A DNA stretch of 64,000 nucleotides, from assembly GCA_964442285.1 (NCBI GenBank), contig CAYTZH010000018.1, positions 24,912 to 88,911 on the forward strand. The letters are read 5' to 3'. Both the position numbers and the translations under genes were made by a program. The DNA comes from CAYTZH01 sp964442285 (lineage in GTDB: Bacteria > Myxococcota_A > UBA9160 > JAFDET01). Positions 19,537-27,000 of this stretch are shown here, in pieces. Positions within the stretch are counted from its first letter, which is position 1, and each line of letters opens with the position of its first letter. The notes below the pieces were generated by a model. That model was not told where the DNA came from, did no database searches, and was given only the letters and a program-made list of their open reading frames with translations.

Positions 19537-20661
19537 TCAGCGGGAGGGCCCGTCGGTGAGGAAGGCCTCGATCTCCCGGGCGGCCTCCTCGTCGCGCATC
19601 TGCACCGGCGGGTGCTTCATGGCATAGGCCGAGATCGGCAGCAGCGGCCCGGCGAGCCCCCGATCCCGGGCGAGGCGCACGTAGCGCACCACGTCGATCA
19701 CGATGCCCGCCGAGTTCGGCGAGTCCTGCACCGAGAGCCTCGCCTCGAGCTCGATGGGCGCGCCGCCGAAGCCGCGGCCCTCGATGCGGAGGAAGCAGAC
19801 CTTGTTGTCCCGCTGCCAGGGGACGTAGTCGCTCGGGCCCACGTGGATGTCGTCGGCCGGGATCTCGTAGGGGATCTGGGAGGTGACCGCCTCGGTCTTG
19901 CTCAGCTTCTTCGAGACGAGGCGCTCGCGGGCCAGCATGTTGAGGAAGTCGGTGTTGCCGCCGGTGTTCAGCTGGTAGGTGCGCTCCACCTTGACGCCCC
20001 GGTCGGAGAACAGCCGCGCCAGTGCCCGGTGGACGATGGTGGCGCCCACCTGGGACTTGATGTCGTCGCCGGCACAGGGAATGCCCGCGGCCCGGAACCG
20101 CTCTCCCCACTGCGGATCGGAGACGACGAAGACCGGGATGCAGTTCACCAGCGACACGCCCGCCTCGAGACATGCATCCGCGTAGGCCTGGGTGGCCTTC
20201 TGGGAGCCGACGGGCAGGTAGCAGAGCAGGATCTCGGCCTCGCGCTCCCGCAGCACGGCGGCGACGTCCACCGGCTTCTCGTCGGCGGGCCGGAAGGCGC
20301 GGTCGCCGGGCCAGTCGGCCATGTGCGGCGCCACGCCGTCGTGCAGCGGCCCCATCTCCACGCGGACCTCCCGGGGCGCCACGCCCTCGGCGATGGCCGT
20401 CGTGCAGTTGGGCGGCGCCATGGCCGCCTCGTGGAGGGGGCGCCCCACCTTGCGCACGTCGACGTCGAAGGCCGCCACCACGTCGATGTCGCCGGGGCGA
20501 TAGCCGCCCATGTCGAGGTGCATGAGGCCCCAGGCTTCCCGGACCTCGTCCGGCATGCCCGCGTAGTGGTCTAGTCCCTGGAGCAGGGCGCTGGCGCAGT
20601 TGCCCACGCCCGCGATGGCGATTCTCACGCGGTCGCGCGGACTTCCGTCGTTGGTGGGCAT
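19537..20661 (-). CDS. ino1: Inositol-3-phosphate synthase
   Basis: 374 residues. Converts glucose-6-phosphate to L-myo-inositol-1-phosphate with NAD. The N-terminal IAIAGVGNCASALLQGL binds NAD; AGDDIKSQVGAT and YQLNTGGNTDFLNML are the family signatures, and the KSK/KTEAV region supplies active-site lysines. Length and spacing fit the compact archaeal/actinobacterial branch. The product may feed inositol phospholipids or inositol-based solutes (inference). ATG 20661 has TAGACT eight bases upstream and no ribosome site, so probably leaderless. Confidence 0.93.
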   Translation of the reverse strand: MPTNDGSPRDRVRIAIAGVGNCASALLQGLDHYAGMPDEVREAWGLMHLDMGGYRPGDIDVVAAFDVDVRKVGRPLHEAAMAPPNCTTAIAEGVAPREVRVEMGPLHDGVAPHMADWPGDRAFRPADEKPVDVAAVLREREAEILLCYLPVGSQKATQAYADACLEAGVSLVNCIPVFVVSDPQWGERFRAAGIPCAGDDIKSQVGATIVHRALARLFSDRGVKVERTYQLNTGGNTDFLNMLARERLVSKKLSKTEAVTSQIPYEIPADDIHVGPSDYVPWQRDNKVCFLRIEGRGFGGAPIELEARLSVQDSPNSAGIVIDVVRYVRLARDRGLAGPLLPISAYAMKHPPVQMRDEEAAREIEAFLTDGPSR

Positions 20662-20695
20662 GGCGCAGCAGTCTAGCCAGGGGCGCTCGAAGGGG

Positions 20696-21835
20696 TCAAG
20701 TTGGCGCGGGGAGCTCGCCGCGGAGATTGGCGCCCACCCGGAACAGGTGGCGCAGGGACGAGCGACGCAGCACGTCCGCCGCTGCCACCCCGTTCTCCCG
20801 GGCGAGGAACAGCATGCCCTCGCCCGCCAGGTCGGCGGCCCGTTCGAGCGCGACGGGGATCGAGTCCGGGTCGGCGAGGACGCGGCGATCGGCGACGGCG
20901 ACCCGATTGGCCAGGCCCACGAGCGCGTAGAGGAAGCCGCGCCGCTCTTCGGCGTCGAGCTCGCCGGCGACGCGGAACAGCGGCAGCCGGGCGTCGGCGG
21001 CCACGGGCAGCGTCGGCGTCCAGATCGGCAGCCGCCACGCCGCCACGTCGAGCGCCCGCGCCTCCTCCGGGAGCCGGCCCCGGTCCTCGGGACGCAGGAA
21101 TGCGTAGATGTCGACGGCCTCGTCCGGCGGCGGGAAGCCCAGGTCCTGGAGACGGCCCTCGCGCCAGCGCCGCGCCCACACCTCGAGCTCCGGGTCGAGC
21201 TCCCAGATCGTGCCCTGGAGCAGCCGGAAGTAGCGCCAGTAGTCCTCCCGGAAGAGGACGCCGAGCAGCTTCAGGAGCGGCCCCAGGTCGTCGTCGGGTC
21301 GCCGGGCCGAGAGGTAGAACTGGCCTTCGAGGGTCTGCGCGCCGGGCGGGGGCTCCCAGCCCTCCTCGTTGGGCTTGAGCACGACGTCGGCCCGCTCGCG
21401 CACCGCCAGCACCAGCAGCTCCGGATCCAGGGCGCGGGCGGCGCCGAGGACGGCGGTCTCGCCGGCGTCGGCCAGCGCCTCGAGCCAGGCGTACACGCCC
21501 TCGCGATCGGGGAGGTCGCCCCGCCAGGCGTCGAGGTCCACGCAGGCCACCACCTGGGTCCCGGTGGCGTGCTCGAGGATCCAGCCGGCGTCCTCGAGCC
21601 CCAGGCCCTTCACGCTGAAGCAGAGCTCCGCCTCCGGGAGGAGCGGGATCAGGGTCTCGGGCGACGGCGCCAGCGAGAGCAGCTCGGCCCGCCTCGCCGC
21701 GGGGGTGGCGCAGACCAGGGCCGCCTGCCGCTCCAGCGGGAGCGCAGCCAGGCTCGCCCGGGCCGCGCTTCGATCGTCGCGGGCGAGGTCGAGGATCCGG
21801 CGGGTCTCGGGGGGCAGCGGGGATCCCGGCGCCAT
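20696..21835 (-). CDS. DUF6178 family protein
   Basis: 379 residues, no signal or TM. PEAELCFSVKGLGLEDAGWI, YRYFRLLQGTIWELDPELE-like and RWREGRLQDLGFPPPDEAV segments match DUF6178, an uncharacterised family common in delta-type bacteria. ATG 21835 gives a clean N-terminus; an upstream ATG at 21868 has GGAGG four bases before it and is possible. It is transcribed toward ino1, 34 bases upstream of it, and may be in another transcript because ino1 has its own -10 box. Function unknown. Confidence 0.75.
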   Translation of the reverse strand: MAPGSPLPPETRRILDLARDDRSAARASLAALPLERQAALVCATPAARRAELLSLAPSPETLIPLLPEAELCFSVKGLGLEDAGWILEHATGTQVVACVDLDAWRGDLPDREGVYAWLEALADAGETAVLGAARALDPELLVLAVRERADVVLKPNEEGWEPPPGAQTLEGQFYLSARRPDDDLGPLLKLLGVLFREDYWRYFRLLQGTIWELDPELEVWARRWREGRLQDLGFPPPDEAVDIYAFLRPEDRGRLPEEARALDVAAWRLPIWTPTLPVAADARLPLFRVAGELDAEERRGFLYALVGLANRVAVADRRVLADPDSIPVALERAADLAGEGMLFLARENGVAAADVLRRSSLRHLFRVGANLRGELPAPT

Positions 21836-21872
21836 GGGACGGAGGAGGGTACACGATGCCGGCCCCATGTAT

Positions 21873-21893
21873 CCTCCGCCTCCCCTGCGGAGG
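21873..21893. repeat. Inverted repeat giving GGAGG on both strands
   Basis: CCTCCGC and GCGGAGG flank a seven-base loop. The right arm is the ribosome site for TTG 21900 on the plus strand; the left arm could serve ATG 21868 on the minus strand. Confidence 0.6.
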
Positions 21894-21899
21894 TCTTCC

Positions 21900-23417
21900 T
21901 TGGTCTGGCGCGTCTGGTCGTTCGGGTGTGGTCTGCCCCTCGGGCTGCTGGCTCTCCTGGCCCTCGTGCCCGAAGCCGCCCCGGGGCAGGCCCAGCTGGC
22001 CGCGCTGGCCGGGGGGGTCGCCCTGCTGGCGGCGGTCTGGCTGCTGGCCCGGATCTACGACGACGATCCCCACCGTGGGCTCCACCTCGCTGTCGCCGCC
22101 TCGCTCGCGCTGGCCGCCGCCCCCGCCGCCCTGGCGGCGTTGCTCGGACTCCCGCTCCACCTGCTGGGGCTCACGGGCAGCCTGCTCCTGTTCCTGGCGG
22201 TGTGGCTGCGACGCGGCCGGCGGGTGCGCGGTCCCGTCCAGGCCGCGCTGGCCTTGCCGCTGTCCGGACTGCTCTGGGCTGCGGTGGGGGGGCTGGCGGT
22301 GGTGGCCCTGGGCGGTCTCTCCGCGGCCATCGGCGGAGAGCCGGTCCCGCCCCTGGGCGAGCGCACCGCCAACGCCATCTACGACATGGACGCCCGCGTG
22401 GAGACGCGCCCCCGCCCGCGCTGCCAGACGACCCCGGCGCGGGTCCGGGTCCTCCTCGATCGGGGAGCCCACCCCCGCTTCGGTCCGGAGGACCGCGAGC
22501 GCCCCGGGGGTCGCTGGGTCTGGTTCGATGCCCCGGGCCCCGAGGGCCGACGCCAGATCCATCGGGTCGGCGTGGAGCGGGAGGTCGTCCAGTGCTGGAC
22601 CTGCGGCGAGCCGGGCAACAACCGGCGTCCCGCGCCGGCTCCCCTGGGCGGAGCCGTGCTGTTCGACACCGACCGCTTCGCCACCTGGCGCCATCCGACC
22701 GACACCGAGATCCAGATCCTCAACAGCCGCACCGGAGAGCCCCAGTATCCGTCGCGCCGGCTGACCTACGCCCGCGGGCCCGACGATCACGCCGTGGCGA
22801 TCCCCGGCGGCGGAGGCGTGGTGTGGTCCCGGGCCCGGAACGGCCGCTACGCCGTGGTGTCGGCCTCGGTGCGCTCGGGGCACGGCTCCCTCGGCCTGTC
22901 GCGGCCGAGCATCGTGGCGGCCGGTGGGGCCGGCTGGGTCGCGCCGGTGGCGTGGTCCCCCGACGCGCGGGCGCTGGCGATCGCCCGCGGCAATCCGTTC
23001 GCGCCGCTGCAGCTCCAGCTGCTCGACCCCGCCACCGCGCGCAGCCGCCCGGCGAGCGACGCGCTCGTGGGGGCGGCCTCGGTCGGCTTCTCCGGCGACG
23101 GCGGACGCGTGGTCCTCGCCAGCGGCCGTCGCGGGTCGGTCTGGGGCCTGCTTCCGGACTCCCTGGGGTTCCTGCTGGGCCCGGTCGCGGCCCTGCGCGC
23201 ACCCGATGGGCCGCGCTTCCTCGAGAGCCACGTGGAGATGGGGGACACGGAGGCGACGCCCACCCCGGTCTCGCTGGGAGAGCACGCGGACTGGGGAGCG
23301 CCCACCGGCGTCGATCTCGCGCCGGACGGTCGCTCGCTGGTGCTCGGGCAGCGTCAGCGCGGCGCTGCAGCAACCGAGGAGCGCCTGCTCCTGCTGGAGC
23401 TCGACTGCGAGGTCTGA
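21900..23417 (+). CDS. Membrane protein with C-terminal WD40/TolB-like propeller
   Basis: 505 residues. The first 150 hold about four to five TM helices. The remainder is extramembrane with propeller-like blades, for example VAWSPDARALAIARGNP, VGFSGDGGRVVLASG and VDLAPDGRSLVLGQ, and a Cys pair in CWTCGEPG. I recognise no named family. TTG 21900 is chosen because GGAGG lies six bases upstream; ATG 21867 is the alternative. The stop begins a set of three degenerate 21-bp repeats. Confidence 0.65.
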   Translation: MVWRVWSFGCGLPLGLLALLALVPEAAPGQAQLAALAGGVALLAAVWLLARIYDDDPHRGLHLAVAASLALAAAPAALAALLGLPLHLLGLTGSLLLFLAVWLRRGRRVRGPVQAALALPLSGLLWAAVGGLAVVALGGLSAAIGGEPVPPLGERTANAIYDMDARVETRPRPRCQTTPARVRVLLDRGAHPRFGPEDRERPGGRWVWFDAPGPEGRRQIHRVGVEREVVQCWTCGEPGNNRRPAPAPLGGAVLFDTDRFATWRHPTDTEIQILNSRTGEPQYPSRRLTYARGPDDHAVAIPGGGGVVWSRARNGRYAVVSASVRSGHGSLGLSRPSIVAAGGAGWVAPVAWSPDARALAIARGNPFAPLQLQLLDPATARSRPASDALVGAASVGFSGDGGRVVLASGRRGSVWGLLPDSLGFLLGPVAALRAPDGPRFLESHVEMGDTEATPTPVSLGEHADWGAPTGVDLAPDGRSLVLGQRQRGAAATEERLLLLELDCEV

Positions 23418-23477
23418 GCGTCGCGAGGCCCCCACTGCGCGTCGCGGGCCCCGCACCGAGCGTCGCCGCGCCGTGAC
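23415..23477. repeat. Three degenerate 21-bp tandem repeats starting at a stop codon
   Basis: Copies at 23415, 23436 and 23457; the first begins with the TGA of the upstream gene. Copy two matches copy one at 17 of 21 positions, copy three at 14 of 21. Confidence 0.6.
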
Positions 23478-23521
23478 GGGCTCTTCCTCGCTCCGTCGGA
23501 GGCAGCCGCTACCCTCCGGCG

Positions 23522-24172
23522 GTGGCCGACCTGCCGCTCATCCGCCGGGGCCTCCGCGAGCGCGAGCCCAAGCTCATCGATCCCCAGGGACGTCGCCAGG
23601 CGGCGGTCGCAGTGGTGCTGCGCGAGCGCGCCGCAGGTCCGGAGCTCCTCTTCATCGAACGCGCGGAGCATCCGGACGACCCCTGGTCGGGGCACATGGC
23701 GTTTCCGGGGGGCCGGCTCGATCCGGAGGACCCCTCGCCCCGGGCGACCGCCGAGCGCGAGACCCGCGAGGAGGTCGGACTCTGCCTGGAGCCGGCCGAG
23801 TCCCTCGGCCGCCTGGACGATCTGGAGGGCCGCCACGCCGGTCGCCAGCTGCCCCTGGTGATCTCCGCCTTCGTCTACGCCGCCGGGGACACGCCGCCCC
23901 TTGCGCCGAACTACGAGGTGCGCGAGGCGCTGTGGGTACCCCTGCGCACGGTCCTCGATCCCACGCGCCACATCGCCTACCGCTCGCCGGCCTACGGGGC
24001 CGCAGCCCCCTCGCTGCCGGGGATCGTGGTCGGCCATCCCGAGCGCCACGTGGTCTGGGGCCTGACCTACCGCTTCCTCGAGCTGATGCTGTCCGCGGTG
24101 GGCCGGCCGCTTCCGCCCCGGCAGGTCGGCGGCGAGGGCGACGAGGGCGATCGGGCGGCCTCCGGCTCGTAG
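23522..24172 (+). CDS. Nudix hydrolase, CoA pyrophosphatase type
   Basis: 216 residues. The NudL-type context WSGHMAFPGGRLDPED precedes the Nudix box ending ERETREEVGL, with the catalytic Glu residues in REXXEE. NudL enzymes split CoA and acyl-CoA to phosphopantetheine and 3',5'-ADP. Start GTG with TACCCT six bases upstream and no ribosome site, so probably leaderless. The stop lies 16 bases from the convergent GcvR-like stop. Confidence 0.87.
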   Translation: MADLPLIRRGLREREPKLIDPQGRRQAAVAVVLRERAAGPELLFIERAEHPDDPWSGHMAFPGGRLDPEDPSPRATAERETREEVGLCLEPAESLGRLDDLEGRHAGRQLPLVISAFVYAAGDTPPLAPNYEVREALWVPLRTVLDPTRHIAYRSPAYGAAAPSLPGIVVGHPERHVVWGLTYRFLELMLSAVGRPLPPRQVGGEGDEGDRAASGS

Positions 24173-24187
24173 CGCCCCGCGGGCGCC

Positions 24188-24739
24188 CTAGCGCCCCGGG
24201 GCCTCCCGCTCCTCCAGCGAGACGTCGATCACGAGCCGGTCCGCGGCCTGCTCGAGCGCCGCGTCGAGCGCGGTGAGCGGCGTGTTCTCGGGCAGCTCTG
24301 CCAGCAGCTCCATCTCGTAGTGGGGCGAGCCGCCGGGACCCGGGCGGCTGCGGGACGTCAGCTCGACGATGTTCGCGCCGTGCTCCGCGAGGGCGCGGCA
24401 GACCGTGGCCACGATCCCGGCCCGGTCCTCGCCTGCGGCCGTGACCCCGACGAGCCGGGTGCGCGGTGCGGGCACCTGGGCGCGGGGCCCGCCCTCGAGC
24501 GCATGGATGAGGATGGTGAGCCCGTGCTCCCGCTCCAGGCGCTTGGCGCCCACCGCCAGGCGATCGGCGGCGGCGGCCGTGCTCGAGGATCCGAGCAGGA
24601 TCACGGCGAAGTCCGTCCCGAGGATGGTCATGCGCGAATCCTCGAGATTGGCATCGCAGTCGTAGACGAGCTGGGCGAGCTCGGCGACGAGCCCGGGCCG
24701 GTCGCGACCGATGGCCGACATGACGAACCAGCGCTTCAC
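24188..24739 (-). CDS. GcvR-like tandem ACT domain regulator
   Basis: 183 residues made of two ACT domains: MSAIGRDRPGLVAELAQLV and VGVTAAGEDRAGIVATVCRAL begin each. This layout matches GcvR, which modulates glycine-cleavage gene control in enterobacteria by protein contact; here only the architecture supports the name and the ligand is unknown. GTG 24739 has a perfect GGAGG and overlaps the stop of the small Cys-rich gene by four bases, so translation is coupled. Confidence 0.8.
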   Translation of the reverse strand: MKRWFVMSAIGRDRPGLVAELAQLVYDCDANLEDSRMTILGTDFAVILLGSSSTAAAADRLAVGAKRLEREHGLTILIHALEGGPRAQVPAPRTRLVGVTAAGEDRAGIVATVCRALAEHGANIVELTSRSRPGPGGSPHYEMELLAELPENTPLTALDAALEQAADRLVIDVSLEEREAPGR

Positions 24740-24960
24740 GACTCCTCCTCGGCTCGGGCCTCCGCGCCGGGTTCGAAGCCCGCACACGCCACCACCGGGA
24801 CCGGTGGATAGCGCAGGAACGCCGGGTCGTCGTCGGCGCGCCGGCAGCGCCAGAAACGGCCGCCGCGCCGACTGCGCTGGACGGCGGCGTGGCGGCAATC
24901 GGCGCAGAGCCCCGGGGCGGTGTCTGCCTGCACCCGAGCCAGTCTACAATCGCCGTCCAT
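24736..24960 (-). CDS. Small Cys-rich protein coupled to the ACT regulator
   Basis: 74 residues. Four cysteines in the pattern CADC...FWRCRR...VVACAGFEP, with RYPPVPV before the last one, suggest a metal-binding zinc-ribbon-like fold; small proteins with this layout recur in delta-type genomes. The stop TGA overlaps the GTG of the ACT gene. ATG 24960 is the first start; GTG 24933 is possible. Its ATG and the ATG of the divergent ATPase gene lie within one CATG. Function unknown. Confidence 0.6.
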   Translation of the reverse strand: MDGDCRLARVQADTAPGLCADCRHAAVQRSRRGGRFWRCRRADDDPAFLRYPPVPVVACAGFEPGAEARAEEES

Positions 24961-25852
24961 GAGCGGCAGGGAGGATCGCTGGGCCCGGATCGACCGGGTC
25001 CTGGCCCTGGCGGAGCGCCTCCTGGAGCGCGCGGCCGGGCTGGGACCGTCGCCCGAGGCGTTCGCCCGCTACCGGGCGTTCCGCTGGGACGCGCGTCGCG
25101 GAGCGGGGCGCCTCGTGCCGATCGAGGCGCCGCTCGAGTTCGACCTGGAGGATCTCATCGGCGTCGAGCGCTCGCTGGCCCGGCTGGTCGAGAACACCGA
25201 GCAGTTCGTCCGGGGCCTCCCGTCGAACCACGTCCTGCTGTTCGGGGAGCGCGGCACCGGCAAGTCGTCCGCCGTCCGCGGCCTCCTGCGGCGCTTCGGG
25301 GAGCGGGGACTCCGCATCGTCGAGGTCCACAAGGACGACCTCGCGGGTCTGCCCGAGATCCTGGAGGCAGTGCGCGGTGCCCCCTACCGCTTCCTGCTGT
25401 TCTGCGACGACCTCTCCTTCGGAGAGGGCGAGCCGGGCTACCGCGAGCTCAAGGCCGCCCTCGAGGGCAGTCTCGACGGCCCGTCGGAGCGGGTCCGCGT
25501 CGTCGCCACCAGCAACCGGCGCCACCTGCTTCCCGAGTCGCTCGCCGACGCGGCGGGAGCGCGCCTCGACGAGCACGGCGACCTGCACCCCGGCGAGGTG
25601 GTCGAGGAGAAGCTGGCCCTGTCCGACCGCTTCGGCCTGCTGCTCGGCTTCTACGGCTTCGACCAGGAGACCTACCTCGCCATCGTGCGCCACTACGCCG
25701 CCGCGGCCGGCCTCGCCGACCTGCCCGACGCCGAGCTGCGGGCCGCGGCGCTCACCTGGTCGACCCGGCGGGCGAGCCGCTCCGGCCGGACGGCCCGCCA
25801 GTTCGTCGACGACCTGGCCGGGCGCCGGGCCCTGGCCGCCGAAGGGTCCTAG
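24959..25852 (+). CDS. DUF815 family AAA ATPase
   Basis: 297 residues. Walker A GERGTGKSSAV, Walker B RFLLFCDDLSF, and sensor-1-like VVATSNRRHLLPE are all present. NTEQFVRGLPSNHVLLFGERG matches DUF815 ATPases, conserved in many bacteria with no settled function. ATG 24959 is chosen because TACAAT ends eight bases upstream and no ribosome site is present, predicting a leaderless mRNA. Divergent from the Cys-rich/ACT operon. Confidence 0.87.
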   Translation: MSGREDRWARIDRVLALAERLLERAAGLGPSPEAFARYRAFRWDARRGAGRLVPIEAPLEFDLEDLIGVERSLARLVENTEQFVRGLPSNHVLLFGERGTGKSSAVRGLLRRFGERGLRIVEVHKDDLAGLPEILEAVRGAPYRFLLFCDDLSFGEGEPGYRELKAALEGSLDGPSERVRVVATSNRRHLLPESLADAAGARLDEHGDLHPGEVVEEKLALSDRFGLLLGFYGFDQETYLAIVRHYAAAAGLADLPDAELRAAALTWSTRRASRSGRTARQFVDDLAGRRALAAEGS

Positions 25853-25866
25853 CGGCGCCTCCGCGG

Positions 25867-25907
25867 GGAAGGGAAAACCCCTTCCGCCATCGCGGAAGAA
25901 GTCTTCC
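25867..25907. terminator. Two hairpins after the DUF815 gene
   Basis: GGAAGGG (25867-25873) pairs with CCCTTCC (25879-25885), and GGAAGA (25894-25899) with TCTTCC (25902-25907). They follow the stop by about 15 bases; no T run follows. Confidence 0.5.
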
Positions 25908-25981
25908 CAGCCCGCGGGGACCGGGCCGGCCCTCGGAGCGCAAGCTCCCGTTCCGAAGGCGCTTCGTCCACTCCCGGGCAA

Positions 25982-25996
25982 GGCACGGGACTTGCT
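25982..25996 (+). promoter_or_regulatory. Sigma-54 (-24/-12) promoter of PEP-CTERM gene
   Basis: GGCACGGGACTTGCT matches the RpoN consensus GGCACG-N4-TTGCT, with GG at 25982-25983 and GC at 25994-25995, exactly ten bases between. PEP-CTERM genes in several bacteria are known to depend on RpoN and the PrsK/PrsR pair. The start would be near 26007, leaving a leader of about 150 bases. Confidence 0.7.
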
Positions 25997-26014
25997 TTCT
26001 TCCCATGCACTGCG

Positions 26015-26127
26015 CCTGCCTTTGCCGGCAGGTCTGGCAGGTCTGGGTAGGGGATCGCGGCCGCGGCGCCGCGACACTGGATCGGTGCATCCGGAATCCG
26101 GGAGCGGAATCCGGAGCGCCGATCCAG
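26015..26127 (+). other. Structured 5' leader of PEP-CTERM gene
   Basis: Within the 305-base stretch without a gene (25853-26157), the leader holds a 6-bp hairpin CCTGCC/GGCAGG (26015-26032) and a 9-bp stem CTGGATCGG (26077-26085) with CCGATCCAG (26119-26127). The loop of the second stem holds two GGAATCCGG copies. No known riboswitch is recognised. Confidence 0.45.
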
Positions 26128-26157
26128 CGTTCGGGGCCGCGCGGGAGATCCTCTACC

Positions 26158-26874
26158 GTGCGCATCCGCCTCACCCCGCTGCTCCCGGCCTCGCTGTTGT
26201 TCGCGTTGCTCCTGGTCGCGGCGGCGCCCGGCACGGCTCGCGCCCTCACCTACTCGATCGTCGGCGAAGGCGGCGTGACCGGCGGCGCCACCTTCGGGCT
26301 CGGGGCCCAGCTCTTCGACACCCTGACCTTCGCGAGCCCTTCGTTCTCCGCCGTCTCCGGGGGCGGGAGCGCCGCCTCGGCCTCGGCCACCATCACGATC
26401 ACGCTCAGCGCCGACCCTGGCGAGACTCTCGGCAAGTTCGTGCTCGAGGAGGCCATCCGCTTCGACCTGATCCCGGGCTCCGGCAGCGCCGAGGCGCTCG
26501 TGAGCGGCTTCTTCAGCCTCGTGCCCGCGGGAAGCCTCACCCCGGTCACCGACAGCGTGCTCCTGAGCCTGAGCGGTCCGGCCTCGGGCAGCACCACCCT
26601 GATGGGGATGGTCGACCTCACGGCCTTCGGCGTCACCGAGGCCACCCTGCAGATGAACAACATCGTGTCGGTGACCACGACCGGCGATGGCTTCGCGGAC
26701 GTCAGCAAGACGGGGATCACGATCACGCAGCTCCCCGAGCCGGGTCCGCTCGCCCTCGCGTGGGTGACACTTCTGGGCGCTTTTGTGCGGTTCGCCCCGC
26801 GCCCGTCGGGGCAGCGGCTGCGCGCCCGGCCCCGGGAGCGGTCGCAAGGGATGCGAATCCGTCGACGAGGATGA
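26158..26874 (+). CDS. PEP-CTERM sorting domain protein
   Basis: 238 residues. Signal peptide at 1-30 (LLPASLLFALLLVAAAPGTARA), Ser/Thr/Gly-rich middle, then PEP-CTERM: PEPGPLALAWVTLLGAFV followed by an Arg-rich tail. Exported and processed by an exosortase, probably for the cell surface or exopolysaccharide matrix. GTG 26158 has GGGAG ten bases upstream. The Arg tail after the TM is longer than usual (about 30 residues). A sigma-54 promoter precedes it. Confidence 0.8.
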   Translation: MRIRLTPLLPASLLFALLLVAAAPGTARALTYSIVGEGGVTGGATFGLGAQLFDTLTFASPSFSAVSGGGSAASASATITITLSADPGETLGKFVLEEAIRFDLIPGSGSAEALVSGFFSLVPAGSLTPVTDSVLLSLSGPASGSTTLMGMVDLTAFGVTEATLQMNNIVSVTTTGDGFADVSKTGITITQLPEPGPLALAWVTLLGAFVRFAPRPSGQRLRARPRERSQGMRIRRRG

Positions 26875-26894
26875 CTGGCCCGCCGCATGTGGAG

Positions 26895-26900
26895 TAGACT
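26895..26900 (+). promoter_or_regulatory. Probable -10 box for second PEP-CTERM gene
   Basis: TAGACT lies about 100 bases before the ATG at 27001; the -35 region is weak. A transcript from here would include the hairpin repeats that follow. Confidence 0.35.
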
Positions 26901-26938
26901 GGCCACACCTCAGGGTTGGTCGGTGGACGCCCCGGGGC

Positions 26939-26998
26939 GAAGAGCCTTCGGGCGAAGACGAAGAGCCTTCGGGCGAAGAGCCTTCGGGCGAAGAGAAC
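26939..26998 (+). repeat. Three 15-bp repeats forming hairpins in a leader
   Basis: GAAGAGCCTTCGGGC occurs at 26939, 26960 and 26975, the first two separated by an extra GAAGAC. Each junction contains CTTCGGGCGAAG, a 5-bp stem with a GG loop, so the RNA can fold into a row of small hairpins just before the ATG at 27001. Confidence 0.85.
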
Positions 26999-27000
26999 GG

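Noticed and set aside
24768..24784. GGGTTCGAAGCCC, another T-arm-like string
   Set aside because: It lies inside the Cys-rich protein gene and no cloverleaf can be formed.
25997..26157. c-di-GMP (GEMM) or cobalamin riboswitch before the PEP-CTERM gene
   Set aside because: Conserved cores of these classes are absent; only generic stems are present.
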